Below are positions 47,851 to 60,179 of a stretch of 64,000 bases of DNA, in pieces. The stretch is taken from positions 5,462,258-5,526,257 of the forward strand of contig CM046307.1 of assembly GCA_025267735.1 (NCBI GenBank), in the 5' to 3' direction. The notes beneath the pieces were generated by a model that was not told the origin of the DNA, searched no databases, and saw only the letters and a list, made by a program, of their open reading frames with translations. Position 1 is the stretch's first letter, and each line of letters starts with the position of its first letter. This DNA is from Mactra quadrangularis. Lineage: Eukaryota; Mollusca; Bivalvia; Venerida; Mactridae. The position numbers and the translations under genes were made by a program.

Positions 47851-48497
47851 CATGAGAGGAAATGTATTCACAAATCAGAAATGACTTGCTTTGATTCGCA
47901 AAACACAGAACAAAACAGACATGATATGTATGAAAAGATAAACTCATACAACACAACTACATTTGCAATACAAAAACAACATCATTATTCCGTACACTAT
48001 TAGTTATAGAGACAGCTATTTTGGAGTACAAAAGACTCTTTTAAAAACGAAGGTAATTCATACAGCAATGTTTTATTTTTCGAGATTTATATATTGCAGG
48101 TTTTATTACAAGAATGTCAGAGGACATTACCAAGGTATTTCTGATGTCAGAGTAATTCGGACAACATACACGAAAATACAATTCAGTTTCTATTAGCTGA
48201 CGAAAACATAATTTACAAAGTATACGTTCGCACTCAATACTGTTTGCTCGAACACAAACTCGTTATGTGTTTCTTTAGCATCGAACTTGAATACAAGTTC
48301 TCCCTGTAAATAAGTTGTGATTTTTACAAACGGTATAAATGTTATTGTACGATTATATTGAACTGTCCGATTGCATAAATTAAAACGTCATATTACACGG
48401 TATATTTGGTGCTCGGTTAATTTCGGTAGTTCTCGTATAACGTATTGTCAACACATAGCACTTTTGTAATACACTTCATTTGCAATACGTATCGTAG
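47851..48497. other. 3' flank of the lectin gene
   Basis: It presumably includes the 3' UTR, although I could not fix a poly(A) signal. No other gene is recognised. Confidence 0.4.
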
Positions 48498-48570
48498 TTT
48501 GTGTGGCCGAGTGGTGAGAGGGTCAGTCTACAAATCTTGTTATCGTGGGTTCGAATCTCGATAGAAACTC
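48498..48570 (+). repeat. tRNA-like sequence (Ser/Leu type head)
   Basis: TGTGGCCGAGTGGTGAGAGG is an A-box of the Ser/Leu type, and GTGGGTTCGAATCTC is a canonical B-box. The acceptor arms GTTTGTG and TAGAAAC pair poorly. It is likely a tRNA pseudogene or a SINE head. Confidence 0.4.
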
Positions 48571-49653
48571 ATTTTTATCTCTTTTTTCTCATTTAAATTA
48601 TGGGCGGATTGCGTAAAACACATTGCCCCCCCCGTGCATAATGAAACTTGGAGAAGCCTTTAATTGATCTCTTTAAGTGATGATGACAGTAGCACAACCG
48701 ACACTGTCAGTAAAAATGAATGCTTTTTACATTGTTTGTTTTGAAGTGTTTTATTTCTATGTCCAAAAATTACTGAATGAAATAGATGTTAAACAAAAAA
48801 ATACAAACGAAAAACAAAAATTTAAAAAGCGACATATTAAGCTTCGACTCGCACTTCTTTCAAAAATAGATGTTTAGTAGTATGGCACTTTAACCGTACG
48901 ACCATTCAGCCAGATGAGATATCGACATAACATACACATTGCAATTTTTACTGCAAATTTCTATACATAGAACGCGGAAAATAATATATACAGTGTGCGA
49001 TAACCGTGTAATTATGCATTAGGACAGTTCAATATAATCGTACAATAGTACAGTGAATACCTACTTTATCCTTTTGAATATATATTCAGTATTATTTTCG
49101 ACTGGTGATTTTTTCTATAAGTGTTCCTTTATGCTACCGTTTGTATACCAGCATATGTATGTTGTGTTGTATTGTAAAACGTGTAATGATAATTGTATAA
49201 ATATGTAAATTGTTGTAATGGTGTAATTGGTATATGTATGTCATTGCTTTGTAGTTAGTATTGTAAAATTGTATGTTGTATATCCATGTCTCTCACATAA
49301 TTTATATGATGTATGTTGTTCATGGGCTAAATGGCCTTTAGAATATGAAATAAAATTAATTATGTACTCGAATATCATTAGTATGTGACTGTTGAAACAT
49401 TTAATGGACAATTGTACCTGAATGTGGTTCATTGTAGATAAGAAACGACTAAGTTGACGGGAGGTCAGAGATTGAAATAGGACCGATCGTGGGTGATTTG
49501 AGACACTTAATGTTACTAAGAAGACACCTGCTCTTCTAATAAACTATTGTGAAAGGTCATTTTTAACAAACTTTATAACCCAAACAAATGTAGATTTACA
49601 GCGCCTGGATTTCATTTTATTGTCGGGATTTCCATGCGTATCTTCATCCATCC
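48571..49653. other. Gene-free sequence, possible retroelement tail
   Basis: CATGGGCTAAATGGCCTTTA followed by GAATATGAAATAAAATT (49320-49360) has the look of a LINE or mRNA 3' end. No ORF upstream supports a gene. Confidence 0.35.
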
Positions 49654-49930
49654 CCTGCGATGGTGGACCCCCTGTAATTTCCAAAATGTACCTGTCTATA
49701 ATCGTTTTTCTTAACTTTAAGTCATTTTTAAGTAGCGTGGGGCAATTTTTCTCGGTGCTTAACACAGATTTTATGGTTATGTAGTTTTTATCATTTATAT
49801 CTTGCATTATTCTTTAAAAAGTGTATAATGTGGTTGTGGTTCGGAAGGTTGGACCACCCCCCCCCCTAGAAAAAGTTCGGACCACCCTCTTAGAAAAAAA
49901 TCCTGAAACCGCCCCTACCTGCGATGGTGG
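49654..49930 (+). repeat. GGACCCCCCTAGAA-type repeat, copy 1
   Basis: The segment aligns with 61283-61590: ACCCCCTGTAATTTCCAAAA, TACCTGTCTATAAT, TTATGGTTATGTAGTTTTTA, TGTGGTTGTGGTTCG, then CCCCCTAGAAAAAGTTCGGA and AAAAATCCTGAAACCGCCCC. CCTGCGATGGTGG flanks both sides (49654-49666 and 49918-49930), which looks like a target duplication. The left terminal GGCGGATCC part seen in copy 2 is missing. Confidence 0.75.
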
Positions 49931-50310
49931 TGTGATTTTCTCGCACAAATTTGTCAGCTGTAATAGGCGGAATAGAAGACTACACATAAAGATTTATAAA
50001 TAAGTACAAGTTTACCCTATGTTCAGAGATGATAGCCGTGATAAACATACATCTGCAACTATTAAATACCATTCCTTTATACATGTATTAAGATAAGTAT
50101 CTATCTACACGTAAAATAATCTGAAAAAGTATTTAGTATTTTTATGAAAAACCTCCAATGTTCAGATTTATTGAATTATTTCTTTCTAATAACAAATGTA
50201 TTCTTATTAAGCTATCTAAATATTTAAATGAGGCACTTATGATTAGGTCATTTCATGTTAACCTTTGACTTATTAACCTTCAATTCTTTTACTGAATAAA
50301 AATAACTTAC
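49931..50310. other. Gene-free AT-rich sequence
   Basis: Nothing that I can support was seen. Confidence 0.45.
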
Positions 50311-50466
50311 TTATTTATCTCTATGTAATTTTCCCCTCTTTTTTGTATGTTTATATTTAAAAACTATGTTTTCATGCATCATGTGATGTATATGTATGTA
50401 TATTGTATTTATATAGGTGATGGGTATTGCTCAAACCCTTTAATAAAGTATCAGTTCTGTTCTGTT
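50311..50466 (+). repeat. Probable LINE 3' tail fragment
   Basis: GGTGATGGGTATTGCTCAAA followed by CCCTTTAATAAAGTATCAG and TTCTGTTCTGTTCT resembles a retrotransposon 3' end with a short tandem tail. No coding part remains. Confidence 0.4.
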
Positions 50467-50925
50467 CTTTTTATTTTGACAAGGCAGCCAATGAGTTGCT
50501 ACAACTAAACAAAAAGCCAAAGCTAAACATATTGGTGTTTTAGCTAACTAGGCTATTTGTATAACTTCGTATTGTTGGTAATTTATTAATTTAAATAATG
50601 CAGTGTCCAAAACTATTCTAAATACGTTATATGCTGTACACAACATTAAATATTTACTTGCATGAATATAACTTTGTAAATGCTTCTTTGATCTTAATGG
50701 GTACTTAAAATATATTTTAACTGCTTAATGAACCATTCAGCCGTTCTCCAGAAGTCGTTACCATTTTGAAAAGTGAAATGTCGAAAAATGAACCAACTGA
50801 AAACATTTATTTTTTAACATGATTGCAAAATTCAAACCTTCGTGGTCTCGAAACAAAAATATAACGCACACCATTCTAAGACTGAGAAAGATATACGAGT
50901 TCAAAAAGTATACGTCAACTCCTAC

Positions 50926-53515
50926 GTTACGGAGCATAGAATCACGAGCTCAAGTAGTAGATACCTAGTTTTAAAATGCAAGTCTGTATTTCTGTCCATG
51001 TAAGTATGGAATATCATTCAATGGTGAGTAGTGAAACAAATTTAAGCAAAACTACTTCGCAATATATACATGATTGTCAGAATAGCGCATGTAGAAGTCA
51101 TTATCATTTTTTGTTGTTAAGATAAGATAACGTAACACAATTATGTCAACATGTGTATTTGTCACATACAGACATGTGGACCATTCTTTTCCAAATTGAT
51201 GAAAACTACAACATATAAGGCACAAAATAAAATGTAAATTAGTTTGAAACATGACACTGTATGCTCATACATAATGACATATTTGATGTGCCATGGAGTT
51301 ACGGAACATAGTAAAAATTAGAAGGTCTTGCCAACTCGAACAAAACTGCATTTTAATATCGATTAAACAATACAAAAGTATGATTTATTAACAGCACAGA
51401 GTATTTTCTTATGTTTTTAACAAAATTTAAGTTTAAGTGTTGCCATATTACAAAATTACAATAATACTGAGCTTTGAATATAACAAATGAGACATATGAA
51501 GTAAGTATGATGGTATTAACCTAACTGAAATGCACTTTTACCGATATGTTCTAGTGTGTATACCATGTAGATATATGAAATGTACGACACTGATCGTGAT
51601 GAACATTATAAATAGTCAATAAATTAGCTATTTGCGAAAAATTACTACGCTAAGCGGCGTTACGGAACATATGCTAAGCACCACGATGGGAAATTATTAT
51701 ATTAACAACCCATTCGTTTGGGTTTGACATGATAATTTTTGGTGACCGTGTAGGCCAAATAACTATTATGCAGTAAAATGGGTAATTTTAAATCCGGGCG
51801 AATTAAAACTCGAGGACGCGATCAGACTAAAACTAGTGAGAAACATTTTTATATTAACAATCACATTTTGGAATGAAATCAAATCCAGAAACATTTTTTA
51901 TAAATTTTATGCATAGTTCAGCTTAAATTTAACTTTGGTCAAACATTGCATTTGATATATACCTTAATTGAAAGGAAACTGTTTTGTCATATGTGTATTT
52001 ACAAAGTATTTCTAAAATTGAACTGGCAAACACTTTGGTATTGCTAAATTTATTTTGTAATGTATTTTATTTTCATTAAAATACTGCAATCACTTCTTAA
52101 AGTATTTACTTGTTTCTTACCCCATGATAAAAGTTAATAAAGTAAGAATGTCATTAAATAATAATAAATAGTATGGCATCTAAAGTTAGCTTAGCAGGTG
52201 TGGTCTTTAAAGAAATTTGATAAGATATTCCATCATATTTCATGCGTTCCTAAATTCCTAGCTGTTTTATTCGGATTTCGAATATATGTGTCGTAGGTGC
52301 AAGAGACGTTTAAGATTGTCTTTGTGCAACGTCTCTGATGGGTGCTCATGTTGATATTGGTCATCAGTGGTGAATACATTTTTTCGAAGCAATAACTGGA
52401 AATTTCAACTGATAACGCACAAGATAAAATGAAACTTTTGAATGATATCAACATTTTCAAATCTTTAGACATACTGATTTTTTAGGTCATTGTTTTAATG
52501 TGTAAGAATCATTGTTAATTCGATTTAGACATTGTCAATTTGTTATATATTCTTTATTGTTGTTATGACCATAATTTTGCATAAATTGGTTACACAAATA
52601 TTGTTTTGTTACAAATTTGAAACACATACAGGTGTGTCAAATATGAAAATCTCCACGGACGCAACTATTTTCATCAATTTTCATCATATAAGACTGGAAA
52701 ACGTTCAGTTAGTCTGTTTACGTAGTAAAAGTACTGTGATAATGTTAGATGCATTCAATTTAATTCAATGATCGCATAAATCGTTATTATTACAATCTAT
52801 GTTCCGTAACAAACCCTCTATACTCCGTAACGAAATGAATTTTCATTCTCAATTAAAGAGACATCAACATTTTTTCTTTCCACTTAAAGAAATATGTCAA
52901 TGAATGTTTTTATAATTGTAATATTAATACTATGACAGTCATCCATTACACAGATTTCATATTTATCCTTCATCCTGTACCTGCACTAAAATATGTTTTC
53001 TTACACATGTACCGTAATTGTTAGTGCTAAGGCCTAATTTTGCTTTTAACATGATCAAATGATCAAAAGAGGAATACCGAAAACAATAACAGCTTGTTTC
53101 TTCCATAAATTATATCATATAGCATGTCAAATACTTGTTACGGAGAATAGTCGTTACGGAATCCCTGTGTTCCGTTAAAGTTTACCTCAATAAAAATAGA
53201 AGTAACAATAAATGTACGCGTTACTTGCACTTGATCACACCGATGTACAGTGGCAAACAACAATTCAATGTAAAAACACCTATATTGTCGCTAGCAACTG
53301 TGCTACGCTCGTTATGGAAGCATAGTTTCTTAAATGCGACATTTAAAAATTTGAGTTTGGGGTTAATTTGTTCATTCTCCTTAGGACAGATAAGATTCAA
53401 ACTTTGTTTCCCACGATATTTGACTCATTGTAGTATTAGTAAACGGTTTAACAATTAACAACAACACCTTTTGGAAAGTAATTTAACCATGCAAAAATAG
53501 TTACGGTAACATAGG
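50926..53515. repeat. Dispersed GTTACGGARCATAG box, about eight copies
   Basis: The box occurs as ACGTTACGGAGCATAGA (50926-50940), AGTTACGGAACATAG (51297), CGTTACGGAACATATG (51658), inverted CTATGTTCCGTAAC (52798), inverted TATACTCCGTAACG (about 52822), GTTACGGAGAATAG with a second GTTACGGAA (53137-53160), inverted TGTTCCGTTA (about 53168) and GTTACGGTAACATAG (53502). Several spacings are close to 362 bp (364, 361, about 363). The sequence between boxes does not align clearly by eye and contains no gene. Confidence 0.6.
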
Positions 53516-54112
53516 ACTGTTTTGGAGACAACCCTAAAAAGTAAAAAAACTCTTAGAATTTCATATTCGTATCAGTAGAATATCTTTAAAATCATACAAT
53601 TCACTACCCATATATGGAAAATAAATACATATTATAAGCAATAACAAACCTTAGATTAATTATTTTTCAAAGCAAATATTAAAAATAGAACTGGAGACAC
53701 GGCCTTTTTCTACTTATTGAAGTTTTTGCTTAGCAAACTTTTGCCAAAAGGCGTAAGTTTTCAAGGTTTCTTTTGTACCACTTTAGGAACAACAATCTAA
53801 GTTAACATTTCCAAATGATTAAAACTATAAGTGTTGTTTCACGTTGTGTATATAGTCGTATATAACCTGGAGACACGTGCTTTTCAAAATGGTAACCATT
53901 TCTAAAAAAGGCTGTAACACATTATGTAAATGAATTTGTGTAATAATTAGCAAACACGCTTTTATTAACAGCAGAAGGATGTCAGTTAAACACAAAATGA
54001 CATCCGACAATAGGGCGACTTTCTACACAGCCATGTTGTTTTTTTATTTACTTCTTGTAAACATATCCATAAATATTTATTACCATACCGCTGTAATGTT
54101 TTCTTTCTTCTA
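53516..54112. other. Gene-free sequence
   Basis: No gene is supported. CAGCAGAAGGAT occurs near 53971, resembling the inverse of the ATCCTTCTGCCAACA unit of the neighbouring minisatellite. Confidence 0.4.
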
Positions 54113-54740
54113 ACAAACCCAGCAGAAGGATTGATCCTGCTGTTATAATTCAATCCTTCTGCCAACATGTGGACGCAGCAGAAAGATTGGTCCTTTTGCT
54201 GTTGTTTAATCCTTCTGCCAACATACACATCTTTCTGTTATAATTCAATCCTTCTGCCAGCAGACACATCTTTCTGTTATAATTCAATCCTTCTGCCAAC
54301 AGACACATCTTTCTGTTATAATTCAATCCTTCTGCCAACAGACACATCTTTCTGTTATAATTCATTCCTTCTGCCAACTGACACATCTTTCTGTTATAAT
54401 TCATTCCTTCTGCCAACTGACACATCTTTCTGTTATAATTCAATCCTTCTGCCAACAGACACATCTTTCTGTTATAATTCATTCCTTCTGCCAACTGACA
54501 CATCTTTCTGTTATAATTCATTCCTTCTGCCAACAGACACATCTTTCTGTTATAATTCAATCCTTCTGCCAACAGACACATCTTTCTGTTATAATTCAAT
54601 CCTTCTGCCAACAGACACATCTTTCTGTTATAATTTAACCCTTCTGCCAACAGACACATCTTTCTGTTATAATTCAATCCTTCTGCCAACAGACACATCT
54701 TTCTGTTATAATTCAATCCTTCTGCCAACAGACACAGGAA
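54113..54740. repeat. 39-bp minisatellite, about 13 units, open on both strands
   Basis: From about 54220 a 39-nt unit (CTGTTATAATTCAATCCTTC, then TGCCAACAGACACATCTTT) repeats about 13 times with few changes; degenerate half-units lie at 54113-54220. Because 39 is divisible by three and no stop occurs in the unit, long ORFs appear on both strands. The minus strand gives a 13-residue repeat LLAEGLNYNRKMC (192 aa, 54728-54150), and the plus strand gives LLPTDTSFCYNSI (54167-54805). Neither has a signal peptide, domain or splice-bounded partner, so I treat the array as non-coding by default. Confidence 0.85.
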
Positions 54741-55131
54741 CGATTACATTAAACCATGCACGCGCAATTAAAGGGATACATGTAATAATTTACATATGCT
54801 ATTAGTGCGTGTTGTGCTTTAAAGAGCAGGCGATATGCTGTTTGTGCAATTGAAGTATATGTATGTCTGATCTGACTTTTTTTAGGTAACGGTCCATTTG
54901 CGGTGGCAATAATTTGGCTTTCCTGCTTTAGCTTATCCAACCACACGAAGTTAATTTTGTTGATATTTTCAATTCCAATATATCTTATGTTAAACAAATC
55001 AATTTTAATTTTTACCGTATATATTTCCCTTTAATATCCAGAGGCAGTATTTCGAAAACATACAATATAATCCAAGATGTTATGTATACGTTAAACTTCC
55101 ATTACTCAGCTCTAAATCTAAATATGCAGCT

Positions 55132-55329
55132 TGTTCAGTTACCTTGAACTTCCAAAACGTTCCGTAACGGAAGTGTCGGAACAACTCAACCCATAGACAA
55201 CTCAATCCCGTACGGATTAACAACCCAACGGATTGAGTTGTCCAAACTTTGAGTTATGCACGGGTTGAGTAGTCTTCGGCTCGAGTTCTCCCGTACCCGT
55301 AACGTTAGCTAACAGTCGTTACTGAACAG
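55132..55329. mobile_element. MITE with TGTTCAGT...ACTGAACA ends
   Basis: The left end TGTTCAGTTACC and the right end inverse CTGTTCAGTAACG enclose 198 bp with AACTCAATCC/GGATTGAGTT inner palindromes. It resembles the ends of 6919-7111 and shares the CGTTCCGTAACGG motif. No convincing target duplication was found. Confidence 0.55.
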
Positions 55330-55747
55330 GCAACTGTTCCCTTGCCAATGAATTTGTGAAATATATAATAATTATAATCTAGAAACCACGTGTTTGCCGA
55401 CAAAAATGAGAAAAACATGAAATTCACGTGTACGATGATTTATATTAGGTCACCTGAGTTTCATCAGAAGTCAAATCTTATGTAATTAGAGGGATAATAG
55501 AATCTACCGCAGAGAATGAAAGTGTAACTAAAAAATATCGCGATATTCGCGAAACCCTTGTATTGTTATTGTTATTAGAAATGGTTTCATGATTTCAGCG
55601 CATTTTCGGGTTAATCTGAATACATGTGTATTTATTTGTACTTCATATGTGCAGTTTATTGACGTTGCGCACTATGTTCTACTATTTAGCGTAACGTATT
55701 AGCTCAGAACGTCGTATGTGGACAGCGAACACGTATGAATTGTAGTT
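55330..55747. other. Gene-free sequence
   Basis: No gene or repeat partner is recognised. Confidence 0.45.
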
Positions 55748-56015
55748 TTGGTAGCTCAGTTGGTAGCGTGTCGGGATTTAAAATCTCGTGTCCGAGGGGG
55801 GTACGGGTTCGAATCCCACCAGGGGAGGTTATACCCTTCCATGAAAATTTGACAATAATGTCGATTTTCCTTCATTAATACGGTATATGAAGAAGTTTCC
55901 GGCCTTATAGAAGGGCAGGTATAGACAAGGGTCCAGGAAAGCTATGTTAGGTGCGCTAGACGCCATAAAATGACCAAAATGTGTTGACACAGCGTTAAAC
56001 CCAGTAAAATATAAA
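55748..56015 (+). mobile_element. SINE family 1, copy 5
   Basis: The head GGTAGCTCAGTTGGTAGCGT, B-box GGGTTCGAATCCCACC and body GGGGAGGTTATACCCTTCCA to TGTTGACACAGCGTTAAAC are all present. The body has a short internal deletion: GAGTACTGGTTAT is reduced to a remnant. Confidence 0.88.
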
Positions 56016-56549
56016 TATGTAGTTTAACAAAATAAACGTTGTGAAATATCCTAATGCTGTTTGCAAATTATAAGTTGTTTTTTCATTCATTACAGTAGAA
56101 GATAGCATGACATAATAACTTCGGATTTTATATTTTACTTCTTCCTATTATGTAATGACGTTCCTATTACTTGTTTGAATGAGTAGAAAATAATGGGATG
56201 TCATAACCCTTGTTTTATATTCTTCATGGTGTAATTTCTCCTTATGAGTATTTCTGCATCATTTACATACATGAACTAGTGTTGTTCAGAAATATTTCTA
56301 ATTGGACAAATGAGACAAATATTTTTTTATCAAACATACACGTAAACATTGGCGTGCTCAAGGTATGTGTGTCTTGTGTATTTTAAATACGCATAAATAT
56401 ATCGTTAGTATTTATATCATGCTGATTTTCACAGAATACACAGCACAGATGTAACCATTGATGTTGATCTAATTGTTTCCTTGACTGGTAACAATATTAT
56501 GGGAAAATACTACAAACTTTCTGAACAACCCTAGTTGGTTCTCTTTTTT

Positions 56550-56808
56550 TTAAAGTTTAAGTGCAGTTTAAAGTCTGCTTCCACATACATGTTCAGCCGA
56601 CTTTACAATCTTGTACGATAACTCATGATCACAGAAATCACCCTCAGACAGGCGATCCCTCACACTTCCCATTTACACCTGGGTGGAGTGTAACAATTGT
56701 AGGTTAATGTCTTGCTCAAGGAAATTAGCAGTGCCCTTGTGTGGATCGAACCCAGGACCTCTTGATCCCTAAGCGCTAGTGTTACCCCTGGACTACTGCT
56801 CACTCTCA
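56550..56808 (-). mobile_element. SINE family 2, copy 3
   Basis: Read on the minus strand, the segment has B-box GGTTCGATCC, GGGCACTGCTAATTTCCTTG, AGCAAGACATTAACC, GATCGCCTGTCTGAGGGTGA and TGTAAAGTCGGC, ending CATGTATGTGGAAGC. It matches the copy at 25596-25855 throughout. Confidence 0.85.
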
Positions 56809-57866
56809 TTCTCGTACCCAGAAAATCTTGATAGCCTCAGGGTACGAGATGTGGTTCACTTCAAGTTTGTAAGTTTATAATTCATTGTTCATTTGTAATA
56901 ATTTTTATTTACCTCATTTTCAATTTCAGCTTTTCTTTTTTATTGTCAATTTATAACAAACGTTTACATTAGATGCTTTTTTAATGTATTTTCGACTGGA
57001 TTTAATGTTATGTACTGCAGCCAGTCACTTCATAAACTTTACATTTTTTACTAGTATTCATCAACCTTCCTTATAAAGCCGACAACACTCAAAATTTAAT
57101 AAATATTTTTCATGAAAGGCTATTACCTGTCATGGCCAGGATACAAACCTGTGACCTCAGGATTGTATCTTGCACATTATCGCAGTGAAGGAATTTTATC
57201 CCACTGTAAAAAATGCCAGGTAGTTTTTATTCATCAAGATAAATTCTCTTCTAAACAATATAAAAAGATAAATACTATAAAGCAACAAAGCAATATCTCT
57301 GATTATTTTTATTGCATAGTAAAATTGCACCATCGTAATTTATTCATTAAATATTCCTAGTTTTCATACAATATTTTAATGAACAATGCTCCATAGATTC
57401 GGTACAGAAACAGCAGAAGGTTCTTTCTATCAAAATCTAATGACATAAACTTATATATCACTATACATGTATAAGTAATAGTTCATATCACTGAGGGCCT
57501 CCTGGTATATTAGTGACAGACCATTCAGCCCTAAAACATACAGTGCACCGAAGACAAAGGCTGAGATCTACTATATGTTTGTGGGCACACTGAGAGGTCA
57601 TTATTAGACCAGCAGGCCTTCAGTCTTGCGTACTATTTCTTACATTATACTGCACATTTTTAAGACTTTTTTGCAAAAGCGAAAGAATAAACATTGTTAA
57701 ACATTTAATAGGTCAAAACTTTGTTTACACAGTGCCGATTTTTTTGCTCCCTGATAATTACAATGTGGGTTACATGCCGCTAAACAAGCATTTTATGATA
57801 TTGACTGGATATGACGTCAGAGGGCCACTATCATATCAGCAGGTATTACATTATAACTGCCCGAAG
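56809..57866. other. Gene-free sequence
   Basis: The plus-strand ORF at 57112-57360 lacks domains, splice context or composition that would support a gene. Nothing else is recognised. Confidence 0.4.
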
Positions 57867-58010
57867 TTTCATAAAGATCTGACAATAAATGGCAGAAATA
57901 TAACGTAAAGAAAAAACTTTAATGCAATTGTTAACAACACCGGATGCTCGCCCGCCCACCAGGGTTTCGCCAAACTATAAGCCGAATTTTTTCGTTGAAA
58001 ATTGCAGCTA
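57867..58010. repeat. Dispersed repeat, copy 1
   Basis: TTTCATAAAGATCTGACAAT, AATGGCAGAAATATA, AATTGTTAACAACACCGGA and GTTTCGCCAAACT recur in the same order at 62860-63005, within an ALG6 intron. It is non-coding and of unknown family. Confidence 0.7.
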
Positions 58011-59615
58011 AGAATATACAATATATATATATATAACAAATGAAAGTAAGAAAATACAACTAATAGAAAAATATAGATGGTTTCATGTATGATTCTAAGG
58101 CTTTATTTAATTACAAAGTAAATTGACATTAGACTGAGGCCAATATATCCACTTCAACTACTGAAACCATGCCCTTAGACAAGTGACAAATTTGTTTAAC
58201 AAAGTAATCCACTGTGTCCAAAGACAAGTGACATTGTTTGTCCCAGTATTTTTCATTCTTTCATTGGTGAACAAATTATGAAAATTTAGACATGAGAGTT
58301 TAATTGCTAGTTTCCTAAGCAAATTGCTAGCCAACACTTCGTTCCCAGGTACCATCGATTTGATATCACATACTTGGAACTTTTGGTGTAAGAATGGTAC
58401 CAGAGGACAAAGCACTAGCTAACAATATTGTTAGGAATCAGTCCTAAAGTGTAATGTCAATGCTTAACACGCTACTCTTACTTCATACAAAAACAATCTC
58501 ATGTGTTTCAATGGCACATTTCACAAAAAATCTTAAGATAAAGATCATTGTAAGTCAAAAACAGGAAACATTGATAATATGAGCATTTAATGGCCAATCA
58601 ATTCCAAATACCACTGAATTATGTAGAATATTGTATACCTTTTAAATATCATATATACTTATGCTTATTACTCCTCTGTCTTTGAACTGCAAAATTTATA
58701 AAATTGGCTTTTGATAACTTTGTTAAAAATATTGTGAAAATGTGCACTGTATATAAAGTCATAACATGTTTAGAGATATTTGCAGAACATACAAGAAGTA
58801 ACCTGATCCACTGGATTTAATTAATGAATGATTTATTTCTTTCATGTCGTTTTAAGGCGCATGGACACTTACTGGTCATGTAGCTTGCAAATAACACAAA
58901 TGCTTGGAACGTAATTAATGAATGAAATCAAGAAGCTTACCACAGTAAACAAATCAAATATGCAACATTTAAGAAACAAAAAATGGTTTTGGATGATAGT
59001 TTAAATATCAAAGTTGAACAGTAAAATCAGAAAAAAGAAGAGATTCACCTGAGCACTTCTAATGAGCACATAAAATGGCTTTCATTTGAAGTCCAAAATA
59101 ACAACATAGTTCAAATCTCACAAAGAATATATTTTTGTAAGTATAGCCCTTTTATAGTGCTATAATATTAACCTGAGCCTAAGCCTTTATGCAATATATT
59201 AAACTCAGTATTTACTGTCTATTTTTGTCTTCGTTTGTAAATCACGCTTTATCAGAAGCTTTCAGCAAAATACACACACTGAACAATTAATTTTGTTTTC
59301 ATTAGAATAAATACTTTGAAACTGCACCACATAACTGCCGACTCACGTTTTTCTCCATAAACGAATGATTCCAAAATTAAAAGTACAATAATATGTCATT
59401 TTAACAAAATTGATTAATAGTCACAGGCTGATATAAACACACATATAATCATAAACACACATATGGAAACTCATGATTTAATGTAAGTGAAGTGTGAAAT
59501 TATTATAATAAGGTAGTTCAAGCTCAGGTTAATTTTGTCGGACTATACCTTCAAATAGTTTATTAAATTTTGGATTGTGAATTAATAAGGCAAATTTATA
59601 TATGTTGCATATAGT
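58011..59615. other. Gene-free sequence
   Basis: A short (AT)n run at 58020-58033 and weak ORFs such as 58158-58415 (minus) are present. None has support as a gene. Confidence 0.4.
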
Positions 59616-59699
59616 ACAGTGAAGTTCTACTACAGAGACCACCTTGGATACAGCAAAATGTGATTTTTCACAATTTTAACTCCCAAATGCCTAATGCTA

Positions 59700-60036
59700 C
59701 AGTCCCATAAACATAAAATAGCCGTGCAGGCACTGACAGGGGCAGTGCGATCAAGCTCCGCAAGGACTCGTACAAACTCTTGCGTGCCTGTACAGAGTGT
59801 TACGTTTTACCAGGGTTCGTGAGATGAGCCAAGGATACACGTATCAGTTTCAAAGTCAAATCGTGAACAAATCGTGGCCGAGTATGGATTAAACTTACAT
59901 ATCTTTCAGCTATGGCTCTGTACGGGTGTGTTTTTTTGCGCCATGTGCGTACCGTCACCCCAATATGCAAGGCTTCCCACAGCCTACGGCTGTCTGCACG
60001 TACGGGTCCGCAAACAGCCACGATTTTATGGGACTG
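59700..60036. mobile_element. 337-bp MITE with CAGTCCCATAAA ends
   Basis: The left end CAGTCCCATAAACATAAAAT and the right end inverse CAGTCCCATAAAATCGTGGC define a 337-bp element. It is inserted within a CAGTAAAGTTCC-family MITE. The minus-strand ORF over it (59800-60078) belongs to the element and has no recognisable domain. Confidence 0.7.
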
Positions 60037-60094
60037 AGGCATAATTGGAGAAGATAAGAATCCATATTTTAAGACCATTTTGCTAATAAGACCA

Positions 60095-60100
60095 TTTATT
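60095..60100 (-). terminator. Poly(A) signal of ALG6
   Basis: AATAAA on the minus strand lies about 80 nt beyond the ALG6 stop and is the first such hexamer. It falls in the part that aligns with a MITE, whose other copy reads AATCGA at this position. Confidence 0.5.
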
Positions 60101-60179
60101 TTGATGATCTAAACAGAGAAATTTCACATTATATAATATTCAACAGACTTGACACAACTTGTACAATATACATGTAGAT

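Larger units (their letters stand above)
59616..60110. mobile_element. CAGTAAAGTTCC-family MITE, interrupted
   Basis: CAGTGAAGTTCTACTACAGA, CCACCTTGGAT and CTCCCAAATGCCTAATGC match the inverse of the intact element at 19499-19664. After the block 59700-60036, the match resumes with CTAATAAGACCATTTATTTT, corresponding to CTATTAGGACCATCGATTTT. An older copy has therefore been split by a younger element. Confidence 0.6.

Noticed and set aside
53135..53458. 107-aa plus-strand ORF
   Set aside because: No domain, and the composition resembles translated intergenic DNA. It overlaps the GTTACGGA box region.
59800..60078. 92-aa minus-strand ORF
   Set aside because: It lies almost entirely inside the 337-bp CAGTCCC MITE and has no domain.
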